Assembly: GCF_000699445.3 (NCBI RefSeq)
Contig: NW_026137051.1
Coordinates: forward strand, 17,326 to 81,325
Length of the DNA: 64,000 bases
Reading direction: 5' to 3'
Source: Schistosoma haematobium
Taxonomy: Eukaryota > Platyhelminthes > Trematoda > Strigeidida > Schistosomatidae
A program made the position numbers and the translations under genes. Shown in pieces: positions 1 to 10,554 of the stretch (within the stretch, counting starts at the first letter, position 1; the number at the start of each line of letters is the position of its first letter). A model generated the notes under the pieces. That model was not told the origin of the DNA and searched no databases. It saw only the letters and a program-made list of their open reading frames with translations.

Positions 1-235
1 GAAGATGTTATTCAAGGAGTATAATCCAGTGAAATAGATTTCGAAGGAGAAAAAGGGGCATGAATAATTCGGAAGATTAGAATTTGGGAGAACACAAAGA
101 GTGGATAAACCTACGCCATTGCAAATGATTTGGAGCCATGTCATTCAAGATCTCTAACCATCGGATGTTATCATCTCGCAGATCCCAACCAGTTAGTCTA
201 TACGCACCAACATGGCTCAGTCCAGGGATTGAACT
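1..235 (-). mobile_element. RTE-like non-LTR element (family B), 3' end
   Basis: This matches, in reverse orientation, the 3' part of the second non-LTR family in the window (compare 28500-28800 and 36600-36850). It contains the shared segment that encodes the C-terminal tail and the 3' untranslated region. It meets an opposite-facing copy at about 236. The family resembles RTE-clade SR3/Perere-3-type elements, but that name is tentative. Confidence 0.6.
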
Positions 236-856
236 TCTACCAGGAGATTCAATTAGAATATTCCAATGACAGTTCTATTTGGTGAAGACGCTGACAAAAT
301 GCAGTCTTCTGATCACTATAAGCAACAATGCTAGCATGTTTGGGATGCGATTCTCCCCCTCGAAATGCAAAATGATAGGGAGCGAGGTAGTCGAGCGTGT
401 CGACCACTTCACTTATATTGGGAGTCTCATCAGCCCTTGTGGTCTGGTGTGACGAAATCTCAGCACGGATAGAGAAGGCTCGACTAGCTTTTGCCAACTT
501 GCGTCATTTGTGGCGTAGGCGAGATATACGTCTACCAAACAAATGAAGGGTTTACTTCACAGCAGTTCGTTCTGTCCTACTTTATGGCTGTGAAACATGG
601 CCGGTAAGAGTAGAGGATATTCGTAGGTTACTAGTATTCGATCATAAGTGTCATTGAAGCATTGCTCGTATATCCTGTGACCACCGAGTAAGTAATGCAG
701 TTGTTAGGAAACGAGTACTGGGTAAGGATGAAAAATCAATTGATGAAGTAGTGAAACTTCACTAGTTGAGATGACTGGAACATGTGTTACGTATGGTCAA
801 CCACCGACTGCCCCGACGTGTGGTGTTTTATGGTGTAAGAGTAGGTTGTGTTAGGA
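236..856 (+). mobile_element. RTE-like family B reverse transcriptase fragment
   Basis: Broken reading frames carry the end of the RT palm (a degenerate YADD-type region followed by LFGEDADKMQ-like residues near 270-300). They continue into the C-terminal domain shared with copies at 7065 and 28248 (GCETWPVRVEDIRR and RWLGHVLRM-like motifs). Many stops and frameshifts show that this is a dead fragment. It is cut off by an Smα SINE at about 857. Confidence 0.65.
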
Positions 857-1116
857 CTCTAATTAATCAGTCTCTTGTTGGTATATCCATATTTTGTGCG
901 GACTGCCTCTATATTACCTTAAGTCAAAAACATTCTAAGCAAAGATGGATGGGGGCTAGCAGTGGAATCCAGTTTGACACGCGTTTCACCCTATTTGAGT
1001 TCTCGTCAACTGAATGTATCTGCATCTTAGAGTTGATGTTCACTACGATACTCGAACGCAGTACCGTTTGCTTCAAACGTCATCATGTTATCCCCTCAGC
1101 TACTGAGTCCTGTTGA
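857..1116 (-). mobile_element. Smα-type hammerhead SINE
   Basis: Read on the minus strand, this shows a tRNA-like head (A box with GCTGAGGGG, B box GTTCGAGT), then the hammerhead region (GAAAC box retained, first core box TTGACGA instead of CTGANGA), then the Smα tail. The C-to-T change in the catalytic core predicts an inactive ribozyme. Confidence 0.75.
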
Positions 1117-1235
1117 ATGATATAGTTCGCTAGTCTGAAAACACTTCAAAACCATTTTATCGACTATTTTTACCCTCAAACTAATAAGTTGAAGTTTTAT
1201 ATTTAAATACATATTATTATTCCTTTGATTTATAG

Positions 1236-1404
1236 AACAAGTCCGCCTACTTCTACTGTTGAATCAGTTTATACGTCAAGTTCTTCACCTGATACAGGAA
1301 AACAAATTAGTGGAACATTAAAAACTAGATCAAATTCTCAAACATCACCAACACGTCGTCGACGTGAATCCATTTCAAATAATCCAAGTCCATCTAGATC
1401 TCAA
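1236..1404 (+). CDS. ADGB: Androglobin-like exon 1 of those visible (Ser/Arg-rich linker)
   Basis: An acceptor (CTTTGATTTATAG) ends at 1235 and a donor (GTTAGT) begins at 1405. The exon encodes a low-complexity Ser/Thr/Pro stretch followed by an Arg cluster (PTRRRRES). This suits a disordered linker after the calpain-like part of androglobin. It starts with the last base of a split codon and ends in phase 0, matching the 34-nt exon at 2180. Codon use is AT-rich, unlike the neighbouring retroelements. The first exons of the gene must lie upstream of the window. Alone this exon is not diagnostic; its place in the phase-consistent chain supports it. Confidence 0.65.
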
Positions 1405-1570
1405 GTTAGTAAAAATTTATTCATGATTCATGAAAAATAAGTGGAAATTTAAAGATCATTTATTAAAAGGAATTTATGTTACCTAGGAAACATTGAAACG
1501 AGTTAGTATTGGATAGTTCTTAATAATCAAAATGTTTTATAATTGAACTGATCATTACGATCTTTTAAGG

Positions 1571-1795
1571 TAAATCCTGGAGTGAATATCAACTCTGGAA
1601 TGCAGGTACATTCAGCTGACGAGTTCCAACTAAGACGAAACATGAGTCAAACTGGATTCCACTGCTAGCCACTATTCATCTTTGTTCATAATTCTTGTGA
1701 ATTAAGGCAATATCAAGGCAATCGGTACAAGATGTACATATGCTAACAAGAAATTGATCAGTAGCTATCCCAAACATCAATGGAAAGATTCATTA
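1571..1795 (+). mobile_element. Smα-type hammerhead SINE, 5' truncated
   Basis: The copy begins just before the hammerhead. Both core boxes are intact (CTGACGA near 1621 and GAAAC near 1635), followed by the Smα tail with GGATTCCACTGCTAGCC. Most of the tRNA-like head is missing. Stem II has diverged, so ribozyme activity is uncertain. Confidence 0.7.
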
Positions 1796-2015
1796 TGGAC
1801 TACTGATGTCTAATTGTTAGAATTTATAGCTGATGTCAGTTCGTGATGAAAACCCTAAATCTAATTCCTAACCTTAACCATCAACTATAATTTATAATTC
1901 GAATTCCCCACACTGTTTTATAACCCTCATTCTGTCTTAGTTACTAGGTGTGCACTGTCAAGATCACTTAAGTGTCGCTCAAAGGTCGTCCATAGATTAT
2001 AGTCTCACCACTAAA
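1785..2015 (-). mobile_element. Merlin-related terminal fragment
   Basis: In reverse complement it starts with a terminal sequence close to that of the complete Merlin element at 5622 (GGTGAGACTATAATC followed by TATGGACGACCTTTGAG). It continues with the family's shared TCACGAACTGACATCAGC block. No transposase part is retained. Confidence 0.55.
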
Positions 2016-2179
2016 TTTCATGCTAGCTGACATTTATCAGTAGGATATACTTGTAATCTTGAGGAAATAGATTACCCTGATAGAGGTTGATTTCATTTTT
2101 ATTTACCTATTCATAGCTAGTGATTAAAATGACATATATGTATCCTAGAGTACTAGTGTTTTTCAATTATCTTTTCTAG

Positions 2180-2213
2180 AAGAGGGGTTCACGTGAAGAC
2201 ATACTAAAGAAAG
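2180..2213 (+). CDS. ADGB: Androglobin-like 34-nt microexon
   Basis: A strong polypyrimidine acceptor (CAATTATCTTTTCTAG) precedes this exon and a near-consensus donor (AAAG|GTAAGT) follows it. It reads KRGSREDILKK plus one base. It takes phase 0 from the exon at 1236 and passes phase 1 to the exon at 4744. Without it those two exons are out of phase. It was found by eye and is too short for ordinary ORF listing. The fit of both splice sites and both phases makes it credible, but RNA support is needed. Confidence 0.65.
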
Positions 2214-2404
2214 GTAAGTTGTAAAATATAAACCACCCTATAAAGATATGATGACTAGTATTGTAATTGTGAACACTGAGATGTTGTAAATACCCTAGTA
2301 CATTGTGATTTGTCCCATTATAATAAAACACAAACCATCTTCAACTGAGAAGCTATTTCCATTAGTTATTTAGAATGATGAGTCTATTTTTAACGAGTAT
2401 CACA

Positions 2405-2652
2405 TCAACAACTCAGGTTCTGAGTTCGAACTCCGTGAGTGGGATCATGGATACACACTGTAGAGGAGTCCCACACTAGGACAAAACGGCGATTCAGTGT
2501 TACTAGGTTTTCTATGGTGGTCTAGCTTTAATTGACTCATACATTCAACTATTAAAGTGCTATGATATCCACAAAATCCCTCTCTGATTATAATTATCGT
2601 ATGCTCAGAAGTGACTATCTCCAAGAGGTATTTCCTGGAGTTCTAGTAAGTC
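2405..2652 (+). mobile_element. SINE2 copy (degenerate) running into the next unit's start
   Basis: It has a B-box-like GAGTTCGAAC, a damaged hammerhead region and the SINE2 tail (GGTGGTCTAGCTT). After the usual end (CTGATTATAAT) it continues into the sequence that normally starts a SINE2 unit (TGCTCAGAAGTGACT, then TTTCCTGGAGTTCTAGT). This makes an end-to-start junction. Confidence 0.6.
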
Positions 2653-2687
2653 TTTTATTCTACAACATATAGTATTTCACTGGCTGA

Positions 2688-2850
2688 AATCATGAGTCAA
2701 TTGAAGCTAGACCACCATGGAAAACGTGGAAGCACTGGAAGACCGTTTCGTTCTAGTATGGGACTCCTGAGCAGTGAGCATTCATGATCCCGCAACCCGA
2801 GAGATTCGAACTCAGGACCTACTGGTTTCGCGCGCGAGCATTTAACCATT
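2688..2850 (-). mobile_element. SINE2 copy, minus strand
   Basis: This is a reverse-complement copy from the tail through the hammerhead (first core box CTCAGGA, one mismatch) to the tRNA-like B and A boxes. It directly abuts a plus-strand copy, so the two form an inverted pair. Confidence 0.7.
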
Positions 2851-3190
2851 GGTGAGAAGTCGTTACCAGTGGAGTTCAACCAGGTCTGTTGTGAGATAGG
2901 AACTCACTGAAGACAATGGTGTACGGTGGCACAACTTCGTGGATTGGTTGAAGTTAGACATTAACAACGTTAGGTGTCGGCTCAGTGGTTAAGTGCTCGC
3001 GCGCGAAACCAGTAGGTCTTGGGTTCGAATCCCGCGGGGTTCGGAATCGCGGATGCGCACTGCTGAGGAGTCCCACAATAGGACGAAACGGCCGTCCAGT
3101 GCTTCAAGGTTTTACATGATGGTCCAGCTTCAAATGACTCATGACTTCAACCAGTGAAATTTCTGAAAATCTCCACAAAACCCATTCTGA
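2851..3190 (+). mobile_element. SINE2 copy, near full length
   Basis: The order is a leader (GAGAAGTCGTTACCAGTGG and following), an A-box-like GGCTCAGTGGTTAAG, a B box GGGTTCGAATCCC, a hammerhead, and the tail ending in CCCATTCTGATAA. It is one of the best-preserved copies in the window. Confidence 0.8.
3055..3104 (+). ncRNA. Hammerhead ribozyme in SINE2, core intact
   Basis: The first core box CTGAGGA (3063-3069) fits CUGANGA. Stem II pairs TCC with GGA around a CACAATA loop, and GAAAC follows. Stem III is ACG/CGT with a tiny loop. Cleavage is predicted after GTC at 3096. Stem I pairs GCACTG with CAGTGC. The layout is the same as in the established Smα hammerhead, although the surrounding sequence differs. 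Confidence 0.8.
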
Positions 3191-3848
3191 TAATATAGTA
3201 TTTATTGTTACATTAATTAGAGTGAAAATGTTTAGTCCCTTAGAATTTACTGTCCTTGCAGGATCTTAATGATGATCAATCAGAATGAAGTTTGATATTC
3301 ATTGGTTGATTATGAACAATATCGATGAAGGATCTACTGTGGATTATCTAGACTTAAAGATTATCAAAAATGTTTTTCTTAATCTGATGATCTTTTGTGA
3401 TTATTCTGTAATAGAACAATAATGAACGATCAGCAAGATATTTCAACGTGAAAGTCTATCACGAGTGAATCTATATTCATTGAATCTAAATGAGCTTTAA
3501 GATAAATTTCATTATCGTTGGTTTGATGAATCGTTGACACGCAATTAACAAGGGAAACTCCATCAAGATAGTTTACATCATGAGTCGATATAATCTATAC
3601 AACCACTGAAAGTTGGAAAGTGTTGGACAGGTGTTCAATTCCAGTAGGAGTTTCTTCAGCATTAAGGGTGTATGACCTAATCAGATATTGAATCTATAAA
3701 CTTAAAGTCTGTAGATCCTAGAATTCTTTGTATGATGTTATATGCCTTTAAATTTCACAAATAAATATATACCGAAAAGCCGTATTTTCATTGATCACTG
3801 ATGGTCACTAAATTGCTCACATACGGTACTCTATTTAAGCCTTAGCGG
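3191..3848. other. Intronic sequence with no recognised feature
   Basis: AT-rich sequence with short repeats of TCATTGATT and GATTATC type. I see no exon with paired splice sites and no recognisable mobile-element domain. Confidence 0.4.
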
Positions 3849-4642
3849 TTACTTACTTACTTACGCCTGTAACTTTTAATGCAGCATAGGGCGCTGACCA
3901 GTATTCACCAACCCACTCTGTCCTGGGCCTTCCTTTCTAATTCCAGCCAATTCTTGTTCATTTTTCTCGTGTCTATATCCATTTCTCTACGTAATGTGTT
4001 TTTTAGTCTTCCTCTTTTCATTTGGCCTTGAGAGTTCCATATGAGGGCTTGTCTTCTGACACAGTTGGGCGATTTCCTCAATGTGTGTCCTATCCACTTC
4101 CAGCACTTCTTCCTAATTTCTTCCTCCACTGGGATCTGGTTTGTTCTTTCCCACAGTTGGCTGTTGCTAACAGTGTCCGGCCGACGGATGCGAAGTATTT
4201 TTCGTAGACAACTGTTAATAAACACTTACATCTTCTGGATGATGGCTTTCGTAGTTCTCTAAGATTCCACCCCATACAGTAGAACTGTCTTGATATTTGT
4301 ATTGGAAGTTCTGACTTTGGTGTTGGTTAATGGTTGTTTTGAGTTCCAGATGTTCTTAAATTGTAAATATGCCGCTCTTGCTCTACCGATCAACGCCTTC
4401 ACATCTACATCAGATCCACCGTATTCATCAGTGACGCTGCCGAAGTATGTAAAGGTTTTTACATCTTCCAAATCTTCTCCGTCAATTGTGATTGGATTGA
4501 TGCATGCTGTGTTGTATCGGAGAATCTTGCTTTTCCTTTTGTGTATGTTGAGATGTACTGCTGCTACACTGGTCGTTTTCTCCTGCATTTGCTATTGCGA
4601 TTGCGATAGGATGGCCAGATCATCTGCGAAATCTAGGTCGTT
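3849..4642 (-). mobile_element. SR2-type RTE element, 3' part
   Basis: In reverse orientation it ends with the SR2 3' signature (TAACAGGCGTAAGTAAGTAAG at 3849 onward, minus strand). It encodes the RT palm end and the C-terminal domain ([28 protein letters not shown]), interrupted by frameshifts. The codon that is TAA in the copies at 18618 and 29499 is still a sense codon here (AACTCAAAACAA). Confidence 0.8.
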
Positions 4643-4743
4643 CACTTAACGGCTACAGTGTTAGTTATTTAAATTGTGAGTTTATTCATATTTTCGAATT
4701 ATCATCCATACCTCTAAATTGATTAAAAAAAAATATACTTTAG

Positions 4744-4957
4744 GGATGACAAGTAAATCAAAAGAAGCTAAAGGACAGAATAAAACTCCAGAAACAAGTG
4801 GAAGTAGTCAACAAAATTCTAGTTCACGTACAAACAATTCATTACACATGAAATCATGCGGTGAAGATATTGTACCTGAAGTATCAATAACAACTAGTTC
4901 TGTAACGAATCCTAAAGAAATATGGCTTGATATAAAAGATTTTTGTGAAATATTCAA
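4744..4957 (+). CDS. ADGB: Androglobin-like exon (linker and DIKDFCEIFK motif)
   Basis: Acceptor TATACTTTAG and donor AA|GTAAGT bound the exon. The first half is Ser/Asn/Lys-rich and probably disordered. It ends with KEIWLDIKDFCEIF, which resembles the WxDFDDFCxCF segment that opens a conserved region after the calpain-like domain of vertebrate androglobin (recalled family knowledge, not a search). It needs one base from the preceding 34-nt exon and gives two bases to the exon at 9413. Confidence 0.8.
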
Positions 4958-5032
4958 GTAAGTTAATCTTTTGTAAAAATCATTGTTTACGATGAAGTAT
5001 GGATTCAAACGTTTTTAGACAATAAACATTAA

Positions 5033-5170
5033 ATGGATGCACACTGCTGAGGAATCACACAATAGGACGAAACGGCCGTCCAGTGCTTCCAGGTTTCCAA
5101 AGGTGGTCTAACATCATCAATCAGTTCATGATCTCAATCAAAAACCTAATAAACTCCACAACCCCTATAC
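5033..5170 (+). mobile_element. SINE2 (variant B tail), 5' truncated at the hammerhead
   Basis: The copy starts only a few bases before the hammerhead (5036-5086; CTGAGGA and GAAAC intact, stem II weakened on its 5' side). It ends with the variant-B tail (TGGTCTAACATCATC, then CTCCACAACCCCTATACT). Confidence 0.7.
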
Positions 5171-5271
5171 TAGTAAATATGAAATGAGTTGAAATTAGAA
5201 TAAAAATATTAAAGGCGATATCGAGGCAATACACACAGAATACACCCCATCACACAAGCAAGTGGCTATTA

Positions 5272-5495
5272 GGACTTAGTAGCTAAGTGAATAACACGAT
5301 GGCGTTTGAGCCAAACCGTACTGAGTTCGAGTCTCAGAGTGAACATCAACTCTGAGATGCAGATACATTCAGTTGACGAGTCCGAAACAGAACGAAACGT
5401 GCATTCTGGATTCCAAAGTAACCTGAACAGGATGTACATATACCAATAAGAGACTGATCAATTGTAGTCCTAATACAACAATGGGAACATTCAAG
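5272..5495 (+). mobile_element. Smα-type hammerhead SINE
   Basis: A near-complete copy with an A-box-like TAGCTAAGTGAATAAC, a B-box-like GAGTTCGAGTCTC, the hammerhead region and a tail ending in AACAATGGGAACATTCAAG. The hammerhead's first core box is TTGACGA, so the ribozyme is probably inactive. Confidence 0.8.
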
Positions 5496-5621
5496 TAAGG
5501 AATACCGAGTGAACATGAACTAAACATTTTATTACATTTTATTTAATTATGATAATCATTATAACTTTTACTGACTAAAGTTACAATATTGATTCGTAGA
5601 TAATCTTTGACATACGAAATC

Positions 5622-6420
5622 GGCGAGACTCTAATTTATGGACGACCTTTGAACGAAACTTAAGCGACCTAGAGAACTATTAGTCAATCAGCAAACAGTC
5701 AGTATAGAGTAAAAATATATTATACAAAACCAAGGAAATAAAATGGATACACTTCTTATACGTGGTTCAAAAATTTGTCAGGGTTAGAAAGAGGTTCAAA
5801 GGTTCTAATATCATAATGCATGCAGTAGAGGAAATCATCCATACGGCTACAGAATAATCGGCCTCTGGAGCCATGATCAAGTCTCAAAAACTCTCTCAGG
5901 CTCCACCACATAGTTTCAATATTGTTTATGTGCACTCCGGTTGTTGAGTACACGAAATGCTACTTGTGGATAACGACACGATGCACATAACCAAGTCTAT
6001 GTAAGAGTCTGTACGCTCTCCAAACATCCGTATATATTGTAGTACCTGGCTGGAGCTAGTGTTACTGTTGCTTTTATTATCCAGTTCTCAATAATTGTCA
6101 TAATTTGCCTTAGTTAGGAATTATATATGAATAGGGTTTTCATCACGAACTGATATCAGCTATAATGCCAGGAGTTTATTTAACCAAATGGATGAAAGGC
6201 TTTCACGTTAAAATCCGAGATCTATTACCTTATACCTGATTGTTTCGTCCACAAATTATAGTCCCGCCGTTTTATTCGTTATAGCCTCTCAATTATCACG
6301 TTTTGTGCAGAATTCCCTGTGAACCGATCGTACGTTAGCATTAAGCACTGAAGTTGGCACCGTCACCTTGAAATCTCTAAAACGCCACTGATTGGCTCGT
6401 TCATAAATTAGAGTCTCGCC
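5622..6420 (-). mobile_element. Merlin-superfamily DNA transposon, complete ends, dead transposase
   Basis: The terminal inverted repeats begin GGCGAGACTCTAATTTATG at 5622 and as the reverse complement ending at 6420. They are flanked by a perfect 8-bp duplication, ACGAAATC (5614-5621 and 6421-6428), the duplication length expected for Merlin. The minus strand between 5756 and 6060 encodes a decayed ISXO2/Merlin-type transposase. At 799 bp the element is shorter than an autonomous Merlin and is non-autonomous now. Confidence 0.85.
5756..6060 (-). pseudogene. Merlin (ISXO2-like) transposase remnant
   Basis: Minus-strand translation gives YTDVWRAYR, then GYVHRVVIHK, then GVHINNIETMWWSLREFLR. 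These are the second catalytic Asp region and the C-terminal H-x-N-x-IE-x-W-S motif typical of the DDE transposases of Merlin and IS1016/ISXO2 elements. At least one stop interrupts the frame and the N-terminal part is missing. A related remnant lies at 47348-47660. Confidence 0.8.
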
Positions 6421-6428
6421 ACGAAATC

Positions 6429-7064
6429 TACTCTGATTCCAAGATAATTGTAATTTTATTTGTTAATTAGTAACTTCAAAGGTTTAAAAATACATTCGTA
6501 TCTCATTTAAATATGTAAAGTCTATTTCTCATAAACCTTCTATTATCATAATGTTAGGCAGTTAAAGATCTTCTTAAAGATTTTCTTAACCTATGTTACA
6601 TTCTGATCGACATTAGTCAAGACAGTATCTTCTAACACAGTAGGATTCCTCTAGAACTGGGATGCTACATCAAATTATCACGGAGTAATACCAATTGTTA
6701 TCTCATGTATTTCTTGATTCTGATCATATTCTGTTGATCATAATCTGATCCTTTGAAGAACTTCAACTTCTTCAGGATTGTAGTTGTATTCCATTAGCAA
6801 CTGTTAGACTAGCATGAAAATATGGAATTAATTAGGGTTTCTTGTTAATTGTTTTCAAGTATCTAATGTCAAACTCAAATCACATTGTGATTAGTGATCT
6901 CATGGTAACGTTGATTCGAACTAAGGATTAGACAAGATTTCATTGATTAATACTCAGTGATATTTTAATGTATTCGATAGAACAAATTATAATTGAAGTT
7001 TATTTATAAAGACCATAGTTTTGATTAGAGTACTTTTATTCTGAATTAGTTATTATGTAAATCA
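6429..7064. other. Intronic sequence with no recognised feature
   Basis: AT-rich sequence between the Merlin element and an RTE-like fragment. No coding exon or recognised repeat was seen. Confidence 0.4.
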
Positions 7065-8240
7065 TCAATTTTGCTCAACTTCATCATAAACATACTGATG
7101 GAAATAAAGTTCTCGTCGACTGAACTCTCGGACATTGATCTCCAACCAGAAGGTCCACTTACCGACTTACAGTACGTAGCTGATATAGTACTGTTTGATG
7201 AAGACGCTGATGAAACACAGCCTTTTGGTAGCACTGAAGGACAATGCCAGAATGTCTAAAATGAGTTTCTCCCTCTTTAAATGCAAGTTGTTGCTTCAGA
7301 ACTGGCCTGCATCAACACCTGAACTAAGGATAGGAAGTGAAGTAGTTGAACATGCTGACAATTTCACTTATCTTTGATGTCTGATCAGACCTAATTAGTT
7401 AGTGTCTGACTAAATCTCAGCACGGATTCATAAGCCTTTCTTGGCTTTTGCCAAATTACGTCACCTCTGATGAAGGCGAAATATCCGTCTACCAAGTAAG
7501 GGACAAATAGGCTGCGTAGCAATTCGTCTTGTTCTACATTACGGCTGCGAAATATGGTCATTAAGGATAGAAGATACTCGTAAGTTACTAATATTTGACC
7601 ACAGATGCATTAGAAATATTGTTTGCATCTGCTGGTACCACCGGCTAAGTAATAGTGAGGTTAGAAAGATACAGGGTATTTGCAAATGATAATGGTAAAT
7701 CAGTTGATGACATCATGAATCTTCATCGACTGAGATGGTTGAATCACGTGTTACGAATGCATGAACACCGATTACCACGACGTGCAATGCTGACTAATGT
7801 TGGGGATGGTTGGAAGAGAGTTAGGGGCAGTCAAACCAAAACGTGGCATCACACCTTGAAGTCACTAAATTCTAGTGTGAGCCATGTTGATCGCTGCAGA
7901 CTACTTGGTTGGTGTCCGTGTCACTATCATAACCAATGGTTGGAGATTGTGTGTGACATGACTCACAATCGATCGATCACAATGGTATGGGTGTATACAC
8001 ACTCTGTCTACCCTTAAATTGTGAGAATGAAATCGCTTCATATCTTTCTTTGTATCAACTAATTCTTTCTTTCTGTACTATATCCTTACATAAAATCTTT
8101 CATTTATATATTACTACTATTGAATTGACTACTTCTATGAATCTGGTGTTCGTGTTGTTGTGCTAATGAGGTATTGCAACTTGAACCGATGATTATATAT
8201 GTCCCTGGTCCTTTGTTGTAGCTGACTGACTGACAAATTA
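7065..8240 (+). mobile_element. RTE-like family B element, RT end to 3' end
   Basis: It contains the RT palm remnant (LTDLQYVADIVLFDEDADE, near 7157-7213) and then, at 7655-8017, an open 120-residue C-terminal segment with RLRWLNHVLRMHEHRLPRR and CRLLGWCPCHYHNQWLE. A 3' end (CACGAACACCAGATTC in reverse sense) follows. Frameshifts separate these parts. An inverted near-copy lies at 12545-13490. Confidence 0.75.
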
Positions 8241-8930
8241 TCATTTGCGTATCTTCCCTTCTGTATGCCCATTTTGTCGAATTATTAAACTACTACATCC
8301 ACTAATAGTCAGTTCACCCAACTGTAACAACATGAATGACCTTCGTTTTACTCCTTATCCCCACTAAAAACACTGACTCTAATTGACACATATAACTTTT
8401 CTCCGGCTTCATCCTGCACAATCAGAGTACCGAAAAACTCCAATTCATTCTGCATATATTATGGCCTAAAACTTACACGATAGTATACATTAATTACTAG
8501 ACTACAATACATAATTAATATGAAATCTGAAACCATACATAACATGAATTAATAATCCCCAAAACACATTCAAGGTGAAACTTCTTTCATAACTCCAGAT
8601 ATTCAAAGGTTAGGTGTTCATTTTAGTTATTATTGTACCTTAATAGGATAAAATGTAATATGATAAACATTCCGTATTTGTTATTTATTGTATCGATTGC
8701 CTTATCCAGATCATATCTTGATCAGAATCTATTGTCATTCTACATTAAAATTACAGTAAACAAATAAAGTACCTGATTTACATATCAATAACGTTAATAG
8801 TACTACATCAAATAAGTGTACTTATATATATGCTTCATTTTTCCCAAGTATATATAGCTACATACCGATTGAGCTAGGGACAAACTGTTTGAACTTAGTA
8901 GCTCATTTGATCGCTTGAAAAGAAAAGGAG
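8241..8930. other. Intronic sequence with no recognised feature
   Basis: Very AT-rich, with short C-rich tracts. I found no supported gene or named repeat. Confidence 0.4.
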
Positions 8931-9190
8931 TTCTAATGATAAGCCGTGACCAGTGGGGCTGATGCGTGTCGGGTAGAGATAGGTATCTACCTCAGTACAA
9001 TCGAAGGTGTTGAGGTTTAACTAAAGGCCCTGGGTTTGAATCTCATGAGCGGGATCGTGAATGCGCACTGTTAAAAAGTTTCACAATAGGATAAAACGGC
9101 TGTCCAATGCTTCTAGGTTTTCAATGGTGGTCTAACATCAATTGGTTCATGATCGCGATCAGAAACTTATTAATCTCCACAACCCTATAC
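8931..9190 (+). mobile_element. SINE2 variant B, degenerate
   Basis: It begins with the variant-B leader (GCCGTGACCAGTGG, then GGTAGAGATAGGTATCT). It has a B-box-like GGGTTTGAATCTC, a ruined hammerhead (CTGTTAAAAAG) and the variant-B tail. A degenerate Smα-like piece follows at about 9200-9300. Confidence 0.65.
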
Positions 9191-9412
9191 TGATCCGAAG
9201 AAATATATTAAGTTCGAATCTCAATCCGAATACGAATATAAGAGGTAGATCCGTTTAGTGAGTTCCAAACAGGATGAAACACACCTTATATATTATACTG
9301 TCGGAGTTAATCCAACTTTATTATAAGAATGCCTATATCTGTAAATAGTATTTGAATCTCTACTATCATGTTATATATCTTATATAGTTTTCTTTTTAAT
9401 GAATCAATTCAG

Positions 9413-9476
9413 GACAGTGACCATTTATCATAAGCCAAATACATATTCAATTGTGAAAACATATTCCAATTTAAAA
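9413..9476 (+). CDS. ADGB: Androglobin-like 64-nt exon (TVTIYHKPNTYS)
   Basis: Acceptor AATCAATTCAG ends at 9412 and donor TTAAAA|GTGAGT starts at 9477. One leading base completes the Lys codon split from the exon at 4744. The exon then encodes 21 residues, TVTIYHKPNTYSIVK followed by TYSNLK, and ends in phase 0. The HKPNTYS segment directly after DFCEIF closely recalls vertebrate androglobin, which is one of the strongest arguments for the gene's identity. The exon is not visible as an ORF and was found by looking for the missing phase. Confidence 0.85.
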
Positions 9477-9536
9477 GTGAGTCAATCCAATGTATGATAC
9501 AATTTTTATGACTTAACATATTGATACAAATCTTTA

Positions 9537-10005
9537 TTTATTTAAACATATAAACATTAGTACATGAAGGCTGGGATACTGCCCGGGTGCTCAAACCAAA
9601 ACAGGCACTTTTCTTAAGGGCCACAACTAGAGCTTTTGACCCGAAGGCCTGATTCACAAGGCAGTGGAGCAACCCAAGGAAATACATTCTCATGGTAACC
9701 GGTAACCAACAATTGGTGCATATACCTTTTGTTTCCTTAGGATCCTGAAGCCCATGTGTACCAGCTGTTTGGAATTAGGGTTTTCCAACTTCTCTAGGTG
9801 GATCCTCTATATTCACCAACCTGGTTAGAGCGCCGGACATTCACTTTTCGTCCTCTCAATTTCGTAAACAACACCCCCACCACGAGAAGTCAGTGAGTAG
9901 GAATTTCCTGGAAGCGGTTGTATGCACGTGGACACTTGAGAGCATTTGGAGAGGGAGAGCTTAATCTCTCCACTCTCGGCCGTATCAGGGCATTTGAGGG
10001 CGATA
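9537..10005 (-). repeat. IR-A dispersed repeat, ~450 bp
   Basis: An unnamed dispersed repeat with a T-rich end (TTTATTTATTTAAACA) on this strand, a CCCGGGTGCTCAAACC block, and an end near CTCTCCACTCTCGGCCGTA. Related copies lie at 19858, 22445, 24905 and 39045, with fragments at 44937 and 46010. The A-rich 3' end in the opposite sense suggests a SINE or a truncated non-LTR element. No protein domain was found. Confidence 0.65.
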
Positions 10006-10199
10006 CAAATCTGATCCATGGATGTATGAAATAGGTGCACACACAAGAGGAGAAGAAACTTTGATCTCTTTGAATGTTATTATTCAAGCGATCAATGACA
10101 TCAAATCAGTTTCGTGTCCTAACAGTATTCTTAATTCTAATATCCGCTTTTGGAACTTCATAGTTTTTCTGAAGAACTCATTCATAATTGATATCACGA

Positions 10200-10320
10200 A
10201 CCGAATAAAGTTAGACATCCATTATAAACCAGGAAATACTGGATAGCTATTTTGTTCTAATATGAGACTTTTCCGTAGTGACACATCCATGATTTCAACA
10301 GTAATCAAACCAAAGGTCTT
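10200..10320 (-). mobile_element. SINE2 relic
   Basis: A highly diverged reverse copy of the SINE2 tail and hammerhead region (ACTGGATAGCTATTTTGTTC), recognised only by alignment to better copies. Confidence 0.4.
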
Positions 10321-10359
10321 CGATCTCATAGACAATGCCTAAAGTACAGATCATACATA

Positions 10360-10502
10360 CTTACTTACGCCTGTTACTCCCCATGAAGCTTAGGCCGCTA
10401 ATCACCATTCTACAACCCACTCTATCCTGAGCTTTCCTTTTCAGTTCTATCAAATTGTTTTTCATTCTTCTCATATCTATCTCCATTTCCTATAAACGAC
10501 CT
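10360..10502 (-). mobile_element. SR2 3'-terminal fragment
   Basis: A minus-strand copy of the last ~140 bp of SR2, starting at the CTTACTTACGCCTGTTACTCC end. It is strongly 5' truncated, as is usual for non-LTR insertions. Confidence 0.7.
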
Positions 10503-10554
10503 AGATTTGCCATAAAAAAGGCATTCTATGATATTGTATTTCAATTTATTTCAG

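Noticed and set aside
2975..3045. tRNA gene at the A/B boxes of SINE2
   Set aside because: The boxes belong to a dispersed repeat with many copies; no cloverleaf with a complete acceptor stem was found.
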